From assembly GCF_000025265.1 (NCBI RefSeq), contig NC_013739.1, positions 1,240,001-1,304,000 of the forward strand: a DNA stretch of 64,000 nucleotides, read 5' to 3'. This document shows positions 49,817 to 58,081 of the stretch, piece after piece (positions within the stretch are counted from its first letter, which is position 1; each line of letters begins with the position of its first letter). This stretch comes from Conexibacter woesei DSM 14684. GTDB taxonomy: Bacteria; Actinomycetota; Thermoleophilia; Solirubrobacterales; Solirubrobacteraceae. The translations under genes were made by a program, and so were the position numbers. The notes beneath the pieces are model-generated. The model was not told the origin of the DNA, made no database searches, and worked only from the letters and a program-made list of their open reading frames with translations.

Positions 49817-50475
49817 GCCCGACGCCGCTCGTCACCCGCGTCCTGCTCGCCGACGATCACACGGTCGTCCGCAACGGGCTGCGGCTCGTGCTCGACGGCG
49901 AGCCCGACCTGCGCGTCGTGGCGGAGGCGTCCGACGGCGCGGAGGCGGTCGAGCGGGCGCTCGCGGGTGACGTCGACCTCGCGATCCTCGACGTCGCGAT
50001 GCCGCGGCTGACTGGCCTGCAGGCGGCCGCCGAGCTGAGCAGACGCGCGCCCGACCTGAGGATCCTGATGCTGTCGATGCACGACAACGAGCAGTACCTG
50101 TTCGAGGCGCTGAAGGCGGGCGCGTCGGGCTACGTGCTCAAGACGGCGGCCGACAGGGACCTCGTCGAGGCGGCCCGCGCGGCGATGCGCGGCGAGTCGT
50201 TCCTCTACCCGGCCGCGATCACCGCGCTCGTGCGCGACTACCTGGAGCGCGCGAGCGCGGGCGAGGACGTTCCGGAGGATCCGCTCACGCCGCGCGAGCG
50301 CGAGGTGCTGAAGCTGATCGCCGAGGCGCACACGAACGACCAGATCGCGCTCGAGCTGCAGATCGCGAGACGGACCGTCGAGCGCCACCGCGCGAACATC
50401 CTCGCGAAGCTGCACATGCGCGACCGCGTCGAGCTGACGCGCTACGCGATCCGCCGCGGGCTCGTGCAGCCGTAG
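49813..50475 (+). CDS. response regulator, NarL/LuxR type
   Basis: A 220-residue regulator. Receiver: LLADDHTVVRNGL (acidic pair), phospho-acceptor in LAILDVAMPRLTG, Ser/Thr in LMLSMHD, Lys in YVLKTAAD. C-terminal LuxR helix-turn-helix: LTPREREVLKLIAEAHTNDQIALELQIARRTVERHRANILAKLHMRDRVELTRYAIRRG. The GTG start overlaps the kinase stop, so they form one operon and a cognate pair. Targets are unknown; the convergent methyltransferase follows 12 bp downstream. Confidence 0.92.
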   Translation: MSPTPLVTRVLLADDHTVVRNGLRLVLDGEPDLRVVAEASDGAEAVERALAGDVDLAILDVAMPRLTGLQAAAELSRRAPDLRILMLSMHDNEQYLFEALKAGASGYVLKTAADRDLVEAARAAMRGESFLYPAAITALVRDYLERASAGEDVPEDPLTPREREVLKLIAEAHTNDQIALELQIARRTVERHRANILAKLHMRDRVELTRYAIRRGLVQP

Positions 50476-50487
50476 GCGGACCGCGGC

Positions 50488-51321
50488 TCAGGCCGGCTTG
50501 CGCGCCGCGAGCGAGAACATCATCGGCAGCTCCTTGCCCGTGGGCGGGTGGAAGCGGCGCTGCTCGTCGCCGGTCATGTCGGGGAACGGCTGCCAGCCGT
50601 TGCAGTGCCGGTGCTCGTCGAAGTGCTCGATCAGCAGGCCGGCGCCGAGCGCCGCCGACAGCACGTCGCCGAGCGAGTGCTGGAACTCGACGCACACGTC
50701 CGGGTTGGTCCAGCTGCGCGACGCGGCGTCGCCGGCCGTGTAGCCGACGTAATCCTCGATGCCCTCCTGCCACGTCTGCCCGCCGGGCCGGCCGAAGTAC
50801 GGGTGGTCGAGCTTCCAGCCCTCTTCGAGCGTGCTGACGAGCGGGTGGAACTCGACCACGACGAGCCGCCCGCCGGGCGCGAGCACGCCGGCAGCGCCGC
50901 GCATCCACGCGGGCAGGTCGGAGATCCAGCAGAGCGCGCCGTAGGAGGCGAAGACGACGTCGAAGCGCTCGCCGCGCGCGGCCGCGGCCGGCAGCCAGTC
51001 GAGCACATCTGCGCGCTCGAAGCGGGCGGCGATGCCGCCGTCCTCGCTCAGCCTGCGCGCGGCCTCGACGGCGACGTCGGAGATGTCGACGCCGAGCGCG
51101 TCGGCGCCGAGCGCGGCGATCCCGAGCGTGTCGGTGCCGTCGTTGCACTGGAGGTGGACGACGCGCTTGCCGCGCACGTCGCCGAGCAGTTCGACCTCCT
51201 CGGGGAAGAGGTTCGACTCGCCGTCGCGCAGGCGTGCGGCGAGGTCCCTCTTGTGCGTGAGGTGGCGGCTGGTCGCCGTGTTCCACGACGCGCGGTTGAG
51301 CTCGTGCTGCTGGTCGGGCAT
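50488..51321 (-). CDS. class I SAM-dependent methyltransferase
   Basis: A 277-residue protein. KRVVHLQCNDGTDTLGIAALGADALGVDISDVAVEAAR is a variant of motif I (LQCNDGTDT instead of the usual DxGxGxG) characteristic of a small-molecule methyltransferase subgroup that begins NRASWNTATSRH. FDVVFASYGALCWISDLPAWMRGAAGVLAPGGRLVVVEFHPL follows as motifs II/III, and the end (FPDMTGDEQRRFHPPTGKELPMMFSLAARKP) matches the same group. The substrate is unknown. I use the ATG at 51321. Confidence 0.85.
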   Translation of the reverse strand: MPDQQHELNRASWNTATSRHLTHKRDLAARLRDGESNLFPEEVELLGDVRGKRVVHLQCNDGTDTLGIAALGADALGVDISDVAVEAARRLSEDGGIAARFERADVLDWLPAAAARGERFDVVFASYGALCWISDLPAWMRGAAGVLAPGGRLVVVEFHPLVSTLEEGWKLDHPYFGRPGGQTWQEGIEDYVGYTAGDAASRSWTNPDVCVEFQHSLGDVLSAALGAGLLIEHFDEHRHCNGWQPFPDMTGDEQRRFHPPTGKELPMMFSLAARKPA

Positions 51322-51396
51322 GCGGTCGAGTCTAGGAGCGCGAACGTGCCCGCGCCAGCGCCGTTGCGTGCGCTCCCTCACACCGGAGCATTTGCG

Positions 51397-51421
51397 TAGC
51401 TTGCTAATACTTAGGTACCTA
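51397..51421 (+). promoter_or_regulatory. AT-rich palindromes before the MFS-MarR operon
   Basis: TAGCTTGCTA (51397-51406, an inverted repeat with TT centre) and the perfect palindrome TAGGTACCTA (51412-51421), 15 bp apart centre to centre. They are the only AT-rich sequence between the divergent methyltransferase and the MFS gene and are probably the binding sites of the MarR protein encoded by the second gene of the operon. Confidence 0.55.
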
Positions 51422-51473
51422 CACTTCTCCGCTCGCGTCCCGATCGAGCCCCCGAGCCCCCGGAGCCCGTCCC

Positions 51474-52949
51474 GTGCCAGACCCCGCCGCCGCCCGCCGA
51501 CATCCCACCGCCACGCTCGCCGTCCTCGCGATCGGCGTGCTCGCCTACGCGCTGTCGCAGACGATGGTCGCCCCCGCGATGCCCGAGATCCAGCACTCGC
51601 TCGGGATCACGACCGCGTCGGTCGCGTGGGCGCTGACCGCCTACCTCGTCGCCGCGTCGGTGATGACGGCGGTGCTCGGCCGCCTCGGCGACATGTTCGG
51701 CAAGAAGCGCGTGCTCGTCGGCACGCTCGTCGCGTTCGGCGTCGGCTCCGCGATCTGCGCGATCGCCGACTCGATCGGCGTGCTGATCGCCGGCCGCGTC
51801 GTGCAGGGCGCCGCCGGCGGCCTCTTCCCGCTCGCCTACGGGATCGTCCGCGACGAGTTCCCGCGCGAGCGCGTTCCCGCCGGCATCGGGATCATCTCCT
51901 CGATCATGGGCATCGGCGCCGGCCTCGGCCTCGTGATCGGCGGCCTGCTCGTCGACCACGCCAGCTGGCATTGGATCTTCTGGCTCGGCCTCGCGCTGAC
52001 GGTGATCGCGATCGTCGCGACCGAGCTGCTGGTGCCCGAGTCGCCGGTCCGGACGCCCGGCAGGATCGACTGGGGCGGCGCCGCGCTGCTGTCGGTCGGC
52101 CTGTCCGCACCGCTGATCGGCATCAGCCAGGGCAGCGGGTGGGGCTGGGGCGACCCGAGAACGCTCGGCCTGATCGTCGTCGGCCTGCTCGTGCTCGTCG
52201 CGTTCGGCGCCTACGAGCGGCGGCAGAAGGAGCCGCTCGTGAACATGACGACGCTGGCGCTCAAGCCCGTCCTGCTGACGAACGTCGCGACGCTGTTCAT
52301 CGGCTTCGCGATGTTCGCCGGCTTCGTGCTCGTCCCGCAGCTCGTGCAGCTCCCGCAGTCGACCGGCTTCGGCCTCGGCGTGACCGCGACGGTCGCCGGT
52401 CTGCTGATGCTGCCCTCGACCGTCGCGACGCTGCTCGCCGCCCCGATCTCCGGCCGGATCGGCGCCAAGCGCGGCTCGAAGGGGCCGCTCGTCGTCGGTG
52501 CCGCCATCACCAGCGCGGCGCTCTTCCTCTACGCCGTCAGCCACGGCTCGACCGTGCTGCTGCTCGTCTGGGCCGCGCTCCAGGGCACCGGCATCGGCCT
52601 CGCGTTCGCCGCGATGCCGAACCTGATCATCGAGGTCGTCCCGCAGACGCAGACGGGCGAGGCGACTGCGGTCAACTCGCTGCTGCGCAACGTCGGCGCA
52701 TCGATCGGCTCGCAGATCGCCGGCACGGTGCTCGCCGGCCACGTGCTCGCGTCGACCGGTGCGCCGAGCGACAGCGGCTTCGGGATCGCGTTCGCGATCG
52801 CCGGCGTCGCCGCGCTCGCGGCGGTCGCGGTCGGCGTGCTGATCCCGCGCGTCAGACGTGCCGGCACGGGCGGCGTCCCGGCCGACGTCGCGCCCGCGGT
52901 CAGCCGAACCGGTGCGCGCGACCGCTCGCTCGCGCGTGTGGAGGCGTGA
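51474..52949 (+). CDS. MFS drug/proton antiporter, DHA2 family
   Basis: A 491-residue exporter with ~14 helices. LSQTMVAPAMPEIQHSLGITTASVAWALTAYLVAASVMTAVLGRLGDMFGKKRV covers motifs D1 and A, and IISSIMGIGAGLGLVIGGLLVDHASWHWIFWLG the antiporter motif C. The family exports toxic organic compounds. The start is a GTG with a weak ribosome-binding site, 53 nt downstream of a palindromic control region. The stop shares one base with the MarR start, so regulator and transporter form an operon. Confidence 0.9.
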   Translation: MPDPAAARRHPTATLAVLAIGVLAYALSQTMVAPAMPEIQHSLGITTASVAWALTAYLVAASVMTAVLGRLGDMFGKKRVLVGTLVAFGVGSAICAIADSIGVLIAGRVVQGAAGGLFPLAYGIVRDEFPRERVPAGIGIISSIMGIGAGLGLVIGGLLVDHASWHWIFWLGLALTVIAIVATELLVPESPVRTPGRIDWGGAALLSVGLSAPLIGISQGSGWGWGDPRTLGLIVVGLLVLVAFGAYERRQKEPLVNMTTLALKPVLLTNVATLFIGFAMFAGFVLVPQLVQLPQSTGFGLGVTATVAGLLMLPSTVATLLAAPISGRIGAKRGSKGPLVVGAAITSAALFLYAVSHGSTVLLLVWAALQGTGIGLAFAAMPNLIIEVVPQTQTGEATAVNSLLRNVGASIGSQIAGTVLAGHVLASTGAPSDSGFGIAFAIAGVAALAAVAVGVLIPRVRRAGTGGVPADVAPAVSRTGARDRSLARVEA

Positions 52950-53410
52950 TGGCGGTCGCGCCCGGCAGCTCCATCCCCGCCGCCGTCGGCGAGCACGAGG
53001 AGTTCCTCGAGGCGTGGCGTCACTTCAGCCGCGCGACGCAGCGCGCGAAGGGCCGCCGCTGCGACGCCGGCGAGCTGTCGCTTACGCAGGCGATGCTGCT
53101 GAGCGGCCTGCTCGACGGCGGCGCGATGACGGTCGGCGCGCTCGCCGACCGCGCCGAGGTCGCCAAGCCGACCGCGACGCGGATGCTCGACGGGCTCGAG
53201 CGCGCCGGCTACGTCGAGCGGCGCCAGAGCGGGGAGGACCGCCGCGTCGTGCTCGTCACGCTGACCGACCGCGGCGACCGCGCGCTGCAGACGCGCTGGG
53301 CGTCGTTCCGCGAAGGGCTGGAGCGCGCGAGCGCCGCGCTGACGCCGCGCGAGCGCGACGAGGCGACCGCGCTGCTCAAGCGGCTCGCCGACCTGCTCGA
53401 CGAGGTCTGA
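52949..53410 (+). CDS. MarR-family transcriptional regulator
   Basis: A 153-residue MarR protein. The winged helix is MTVGALADRAEVAKPTATRMLDGLERAGYVERRQSGEDRRVVLVTLTDRGDRAL with the wing Asp-Arg pair. Cys38 (GRRCDAG) could be a redox or ligand sensor residue, but there is only one. The ATG lies in a TGATG junction with the MFS gene, so it is probably the repressor of that exporter. Confidence 0.9.
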   Translation: MAVAPGSSIPAAVGEHEEFLEAWRHFSRATQRAKGRRCDAGELSLTQAMLLSGLLDGGAMTVGALADRAEVAKPTATRMLDGLERAGYVERRQSGEDRRVVLVTLTDRGDRALQTRWASFREGLERASAALTPRERDEATALLKRLADLLDEV

Positions 53411-53467
53411 GCGAGCGCCGCCGGCGCGCGCCGCCCGTCGCCGGTCCGCGCTGCTCGCCGCTGCCGC

Positions 53468-53725
53468 TCAGCCGCGCCGCTGCTCGTCCGGCCAGTGGCC
53501 GTGCTCGTCGTAGTAGCGCCGCTGCGCGGCCTCGCGGTCGCGGTCTCTGTCGCCCTCGACGCCCATCCGGTAGAGGAAGTTCAGCAGCAGGACAGAGAGG
53601 CCGGCGCCTATCAGCGCGGCCGCGCCCTCCCAGTTGCCGCTCGGGTCGATCACGATGAAGACGAGCCCGACGAGGCAGATGATCGCCGGCAGCGCGTAGC
53701 GCGTCGCCCAGATCACCTGGCGCAT
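53468..53725 (-). CDS. small membrane protein after the universal stress protein
   Basis: An 85-residue protein with two helices (ALPAIICLVGLVFIVIDPSG and AALIGAGLSVLLLNFLYRMG) and a charged cytoplasmic tail (DRDRDREAAQRRYYDEHGHWPDEQ). The ATG shares one base with the universal stress protein stop (TGATG), so they are co-translated. Similar short two-helix proteins with a YYDEHGHWPD-like tail are common, uncharacterised actinobacterial membrane proteins. The function is unknown. Confidence 0.8.
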   Translation of the reverse strand: MRQVIWATRYALPAIICLVGLVFIVIDPSGNWEGAAALIGAGLSVLLLNFLYRMGVEGDRDRDREAAQRRYYDEHGHWPDEQRRG

Positions 53726-54657
53726 CAGGACGACGCGCCTTCGCCGCTGCCGCGCGGCACGATCACGACGGGGCAGGCGGCCTCGCGCAGCAGCGTCGTG
53801 GAGACCGAGCCCATCAGCACGCGGCGGAACGGCCCCTTGCCGCCCGAGCCGGTGAACAGCAGGTCGTCGTGCTCGGAGTCCTCCAGCAGCACGTTCGCCG
53901 GGTCGCCGTCGAGCACGGCGGCGTCGACGGCGAGGCCGTCGAGCTTGGCGACGGCGGCGTCGAGCCGCTCGCGCGCCGAGGTGCGCGCGAGGTCGGCGAT
54001 CTCGGCGTAGGCGCCGGGGTCGAGCGGCGGGTAGAGGCCGACCGCGCCGTTGACGGCGGTCACGACGCGCAGCCGGCCGCCCGCGAGGCGCGCGAAGTCG
54101 GCGGCCGCGGCGAGGGCGTTCGCGGCCTCCGGCGAGTCGTCGAAGGCGACGGCGATCTGCAGCGGCGCGCCGGGGCCGGCGAGCGGCGTCGCGCGCGCGT
54201 GCGCCGCGGCGTAGCCCTCGGGCGCGACGGCGACCGGGCACGGCGAGCCGTCGAGCACGCGCTCCGGGGTGCTGCCGGTCAGCAGGCGCACGGCCGCGCC
54301 GTGGTGGGTCGCGCCGACGACGATCGCCGCCGCGGTGCGCTCCTCCGCCAGCTCGTGCAGGACGCGCGACGGCGCGGCGCCCGCGATCGCGTGGAACTCG
54401 ACCTCGAGCGGCGGCGTCGCCGGGTCCTCGCCCGCGGCGGCGACCTCGGCACGTGCCTTCTCCAGCACCGCCTCGGCGTCCTCGCGCACCGAGCGGCCGA
54501 TGTCGGCGGCGGCGCCGCTCTCGCCGAGCGGGTCCTCCGGGTAGGCGCACGCGACCACGAGGCGGGAGCGCGTCGTGAGTGCGAGGAGCCGTCCGAGCGC
54601 GAGCGCGTCAGATGCGTGGTTGCGGCCGTCGAAGCCGACGATGATCGTGCTGGTCAT
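53725..54657 (-). CDS. universal stress protein with two UspA domains
   Basis: A 310-residue tandem UspA protein. The first domain runs from TIIVGFDGRNHASDALALG to AAIVVGATHHGAAVRLLTGSTPERVLDGSPCPVAVAP, the second from LQIAVAFDDSPEAANAL to DDLLFTGSGGKGPFRRVLMGSVSTTLLREAACPVVIVP. Both keep the G-x2-G-x9-G(S/T) ATP-binding pattern. Such proteins act in dormancy and stress. The ATG follows GAGGAA. A small membrane protein is coupled downstream. Confidence 0.9.
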   Translation of the reverse strand: MTSTIIVGFDGRNHASDALALGRLLALTTRSRLVVACAYPEDPLGESGAAADIGRSVREDAEAVLEKARAEVAAAGEDPATPPLEVEFHAIAGAAPSRVLHELAEERTAAAIVVGATHHGAAVRLLTGSTPERVLDGSPCPVAVAPEGYAAAHARATPLAGPGAPLQIAVAFDDSPEAANALAAAADFARLAGGRLRVVTAVNGAVGLYPPLDPGAYAEIADLARTSARERLDAAVAKLDGLAVDAAVLDGDPANVLLEDSEHDDLLFTGSGGKGPFRRVLMGSVSTTLLREAACPVVIVPRGSGEGASS

Positions 54658-54829
54658 GACGGGTTCCTCGTTCGGGTTGCTGCTGTCAACCATACGCGCG
54701 AACGTGCCTTTCGAGTGTGCTCGGCACCACTGCACCGGAACCTCGTGGTAACGACGACGGACCGCGCCGTCTACGACTTTCTGATGATATGTCGGAAAGG
54801 ACCGGCATAACGTGGGAGGCTGCTCGAAC

Positions 54830-56554
54830 ATGCGATCGACGAACGCAGAGGCGCATCGACGCCGGCTCGGGCTGCTGCTCGCGATCGGCGTCGTCGCGGC
54901 GCTCGCGCTGCCCGCGGTCGCGCAGGCGGCGGGCTCCTACACCGTCTGGACGTGTCGAGGCCCCGAGGGGCAGCCGTTGTCCGCGACCGCGTGGCAGAGC
55001 GCGGGCAGCCCGATAGCGACGATGACCGACACGTGCGCGAGCGGCGGCGAGCTGAGCGTCGTCGTCCCCGCCGGCAGATCCGGCACCTACCTCGACGACG
55101 CCGGCGCCCGCTTCCAGGCGATGGGCGGCAGCGCGATCATCGGCTACCGCCTCTGGCGCTCGACGACGACGGCCGGATCGGGCGGCGGTCAGGCCGGCTT
55201 CTACACCGACGTGCTGGAGGACGACTTCGGCTTCTTCAGCACCTCCGTCGACCCGTGCCGCAACACGTCCGGCTGCTTCGCGCTCGGCGACCCCTCCGAC
55301 CCGCTCGGCGCCGGGAGCAACCTCGTCGAGAGAAGCGGCGTCTCCCTGCGCAGCGTCAGCGTCGCCGCAGGCTGCAGCGCGCCGATCTCCGGCGGCTTCA
55401 CCTGCGCCGACACCGGCGGCCTCAACGCCGCCTTCCACCTCTACCGCGCGGCGGTAGAGATCGCCGACGCGAGCCCGCCGGCGCTCGTCGGCTCGCCGTC
55501 CGGCCCGCTGCTCGGCGGCGCGGCCGTCGGCGGCCTCCAGACGGTCACGATCGACGCCGCCGACGCCGGCGGCGGGGTCGCCGTCGCGCAGGCGCGCGTC
55601 GACGGCGCGCTCGTCGCCGAGCGCGAGGCGGGCGGCGACTGCCGCGCGCCGTACACGCGGCCGGCACCCTGCTCAGCGAGCGCGACGCTCGCGCTGGCGA
55701 TCGACACGACCGCGCTGAGCGACGGCGAGCACCAGCTGGAGCTGACCGTGCTCGACGCCGCCGGCAACGCCGTCACGACGCCGAGCACGACCGTTCGCGT
55801 CGACAACACGCCGGAGCCGCCCCCACCGCCCCCGCCGCCGGTGACCGTGACGACGCCCGCGCCGCCGCCGCAGACCGTCACGACCCCGGCGCCGCCGCCG
55901 GTCGTCGTCGTGAGAGACCCGCCGCCGCCCGCCGGCCGCGGCGACTACCGCATCACGCTCGACCGGCGCCGCGTCGCTGCCGGCGCCGCGACCGCGCTGC
56001 GCGGGCGCGTGACCGAGCGCGACGGCGGCGCCGTCGCGGGCGCGTCGCTCGTCGTCGAGCGGCGGCTGTACGGCCCGTTCGGCGGCGACTGGGAGGAGCT
56101 GCGCACGCTCACGGCCGACGCGACGGGCCGCTTCCGCCTGCCGGTGCCCGAGCAGGCGCAGCAGCTGCGCGTCCGGCTGGAGCCCGCGCGCGCGGCCAGC
56201 ACCGCGTTCGTCTCGCCGGCGGTCGACGTCGTCTCGCGGCTGGGGCTGCGCGCCGCGGCGCGTCCCGGCACGCTGCGCAACGGCGGCACCGTCCAGGTCA
56301 CGGGGCAGCTGCGCAACGCCGGTCCCTCGGCGCGCGGCAAGGAGGTGCTGGTGCAGGCGATCGTCGGCGGTCACTGGGACACGATCGACCGCGTCATCGC
56401 CGACAGACGGGGCGCGTTCAGCTGGCGCTACCAGTTCCAGCGCACGAGAACCGAGGCGCTCTACTCGTTCCGCGTCGTCGTCGCCGCCGACCAGGCCCGC
56501 TGGCCATGGCCGACGCTGACGTCGTCGAGACTGCGGGTGCGCGTCAAGCCATGA
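54830..56554 (+). CDS. secreted/surface beta-rich protein with Pro-rich linker
   Basis: A 574-residue exported protein. The signal peptide (LGLLLAIGVVAALALPAVAQAA) ends at an AQA site. Residues ~30-210 form a lectin-like sandwich with several Cys (VWTCRG, DTCASG, DPCRNTSGCF, AGCSAP, FTCADT). Residues ~215-320 read as an Ig-like module ending TVLDAAGNAVTTPSTTVRVDNT. A linker of PPPP and TVTTPAPPP repeats and two more beta modules (YRITLDRRRVAAGAATALRG..., RPGTLRNGGTVQVTGQL) follow. The architecture is common in Solirubrobacterales; ligand unknown. Start ATG behind GGGAGG. It precedes the sigma-factor fusion by 16 bp, probably in one operon. Confidence 0.75.
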   Translation: MRSTNAEAHRRRLGLLLAIGVVAALALPAVAQAAGSYTVWTCRGPEGQPLSATAWQSAGSPIATMTDTCASGGELSVVVPAGRSGTYLDDAGARFQAMGGSAIIGYRLWRSTTTAGSGGGQAGFYTDVLEDDFGFFSTSVDPCRNTSGCFALGDPSDPLGAGSNLVERSGVSLRSVSVAAGCSAPISGGFTCADTGGLNAAFHLYRAAVEIADASPPALVGSPSGPLLGGAAVGGLQTVTIDAADAGGGVAVAQARVDGALVAEREAGGDCRAPYTRPAPCSASATLALAIDTTALSDGEHQLELTVLDAAGNAVTTPSTTVRVDNTPEPPPPPPPPVTVTTPAPPPQTVTTPAPPPVVVVRDPPPPAGRGDYRITLDRRRVAAGAATALRGRVTERDGGAVAGASLVVERRLYGPFGGDWEELRTLTADATGRFRLPVPEQAQQLRVRLEPARAASTAFVSPAVDVVSRLGLRAAARPGTLRNGGTVQVTGQLRNAGPSARGKEVLVQAIVGGHWDTIDRVIADRRGAFSWRYQFQRTRTEALYSFRVVVAADQARWPWPTLTSSRLRVRVKP

Positions 56555-56570
56555 GCCGCGAGGTCGAGCC

Positions 56571-57986
56571 GTGAGCGTCGGGGGGAGCGCGCGCCGGTCG
56601 GCCGATGCGACGCTCACGCGCGACTACGAGCGGCTGCGCGGCGAGGTGCTGCGGTCGCTCACCGCGAAGCTCGCCGGTCAGCGCCTGACGCTCGACCCAC
56701 TCGACCTCGACGCCGTCTACAACCAGGCGTGGCACGCGCTGTACGAGCGGCTCGCGGCGGGCGCGGAGGTCGAGAACCTGACCGGCTTCCTCGTCACCGT
56801 CGCCTACCGGCGCGCGATCGAGGAGGTGCGGCGCACGCGGCCCTCCCAGCACGCCGGCGAGGTCGACCCGGAGGTGCTGGCGGCGGACGTCGACTTCGCC
56901 GAGCAGATCGACGACGTGACGACGCTGCGGCACGTGCTGGAGGGGATGCGCGACCGGCTCGACGAGCGCGAGCGCAAGGCCGCGGCGCTGTGCCTGATCC
57001 ACGGCTACACCCGCCCGGAGGCGGCCGAGGCGCTGGGCGAGTCGCCGAAGCGGATGGAGAAGGTGATGGACGGCGTCACGCGCAAGCTGGCGGCGATCAC
57101 CGGCGAGGTCAGAGACGACTGGTGCCGCAGCCGCAGATCGCTCATCACCGCCTACTCGCTCGGGCTGCTGGACGAGGACGGCGAGCGCTACCGGATGGCC
57201 GTCGAGCACCTCGACGACTGCTCCGCCTGCCGCCGCTTCGTCATGGTCAGCCGCGGTCTCGCGGGTGCGCTGCCGCCCGTCGAGCTGCCGCTGCTGCTCG
57301 GCGGCGGCGCGCTGCTCGTCGGCGGTGCCGCTGTGGCCGGGGGTGGCGGTGCGGCGAGCGGCGGCGGTTCGGCGAGCGGCGGTGCGGGCGGCGCGGCGAC
57401 GAGCGGCGCGGGTGGCGCCGGCGCGGCCGGCAGCGGCGCGGGCGGTGCCGGTGCGGCGACGGCCGGAGCCGGGCGGCGGCTGCGGCGGCCGTCACGCACG
57501 CAGGCGGTCGCGGGCGGTGCGGCGGCGGCGCTCGTCCTCACGCTGCTGGCGCTCGCCGCCGCCGGCGTCTTCGGCGGCGGATCCGACGACGAGCCTGCCC
57601 GCGAGACGCCGGCCGCGGCGAACGGCGGCGGAGCGGGCGCAGCCGGCTCCGGCGGGTCGGCCGCGAGCGCGAACGCCGCCAGCGACAGAGCGGCGAAGGC
57701 GGCGGCGAGAGCCGCGAGTGACGCGGCCGCGAGCGCGCGCCGGCAGCAGCGCGCCGCCCGCGCCGCACGCGAGGCCGCGGCGGCGACGCCGCAGCCGGCC
57801 GCCGCGACGCCCGCCCCCGCCGCCGAGCAGCCTGCCCCGGAATCCGCGCCCGCGCCTGCCCCTGAGCCGGCGCCCGCCCCGGAGCCCGCACCAGCTCCAG
57901 CTCCCGCGCCGGAGCCGGAGCCCGCGCCGCCGACCCAGCCCGAGGTCGTCACCGACGGCGCGCAGGAGTTCGGCCCGGAGCGCTGA
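56571..57986 (+). CDS. sigma-70-family factor fused to ZAS motif and membrane segment
   Basis: A 471-residue fusion. Residues ~15-95 are sigma region 2-like (LDAVYNQAWHALYERL, TGFLVTVAYRRAIEEVRR) and ~125-175 sigma region 4-like (RERKAAALCLIHGYTRPEAAEALGESPKRMEKVMDG). H213-x3-C217-x2-C220 (HLDDCSAC) matches the zinc-binding anti-sigma (ZAS) motif. Residues 240-300 are a Gly/Ala/Ser repeat, 313-336 a membrane helix (AVAGGAAAALVLTLLALAAAGVFG), and the rest an Ala-rich then Pro/Glu/Ala-rich tail expected outside the cell. Sigma and its own inhibitor in one membrane-bound chain would need cleavage or a conformational release; that is inference. The GTG start is 16 nt after the surface protein gene. 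Confidence 0.78.
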   Translation: MSVGGSARRSADATLTRDYERLRGEVLRSLTAKLAGQRLTLDPLDLDAVYNQAWHALYERLAAGAEVENLTGFLVTVAYRRAIEEVRRTRPSQHAGEVDPEVLAADVDFAEQIDDVTTLRHVLEGMRDRLDERERKAAALCLIHGYTRPEAAEALGESPKRMEKVMDGVTRKLAAITGEVRDDWCRSRRSLITAYSLGLLDEDGERYRMAVEHLDDCSACRRFVMVSRGLAGALPPVELPLLLGGGALLVGGAAVAGGGGAASGGGSASGGAGGAATSGAGGAGAAGSGAGGAGAATAGAGRRLRRPSRTQAVAGGAAAALVLTLLALAAAGVFGGGSDDEPARETPAAANGGGAGAAGSGGSAASANAASDRAAKAAARAASDAAASARRQQRAARAAREAAAATPQPAAATPAPAAEQPAPESAPAPAPEPAPAPEPAPAPAPAPEPEPAPPTQPEVVTDGAQEFGPER

Positions 57987-58081
57987 CGTCGTGGGCCGAC
58001 CGGCCCGGTAGGCGAGCGCTTGCGCGCCAGCTCCGAGATCCGGCGGGGGGACGCCGGCGCCGGCGTGCGACGGGAGGGTGC

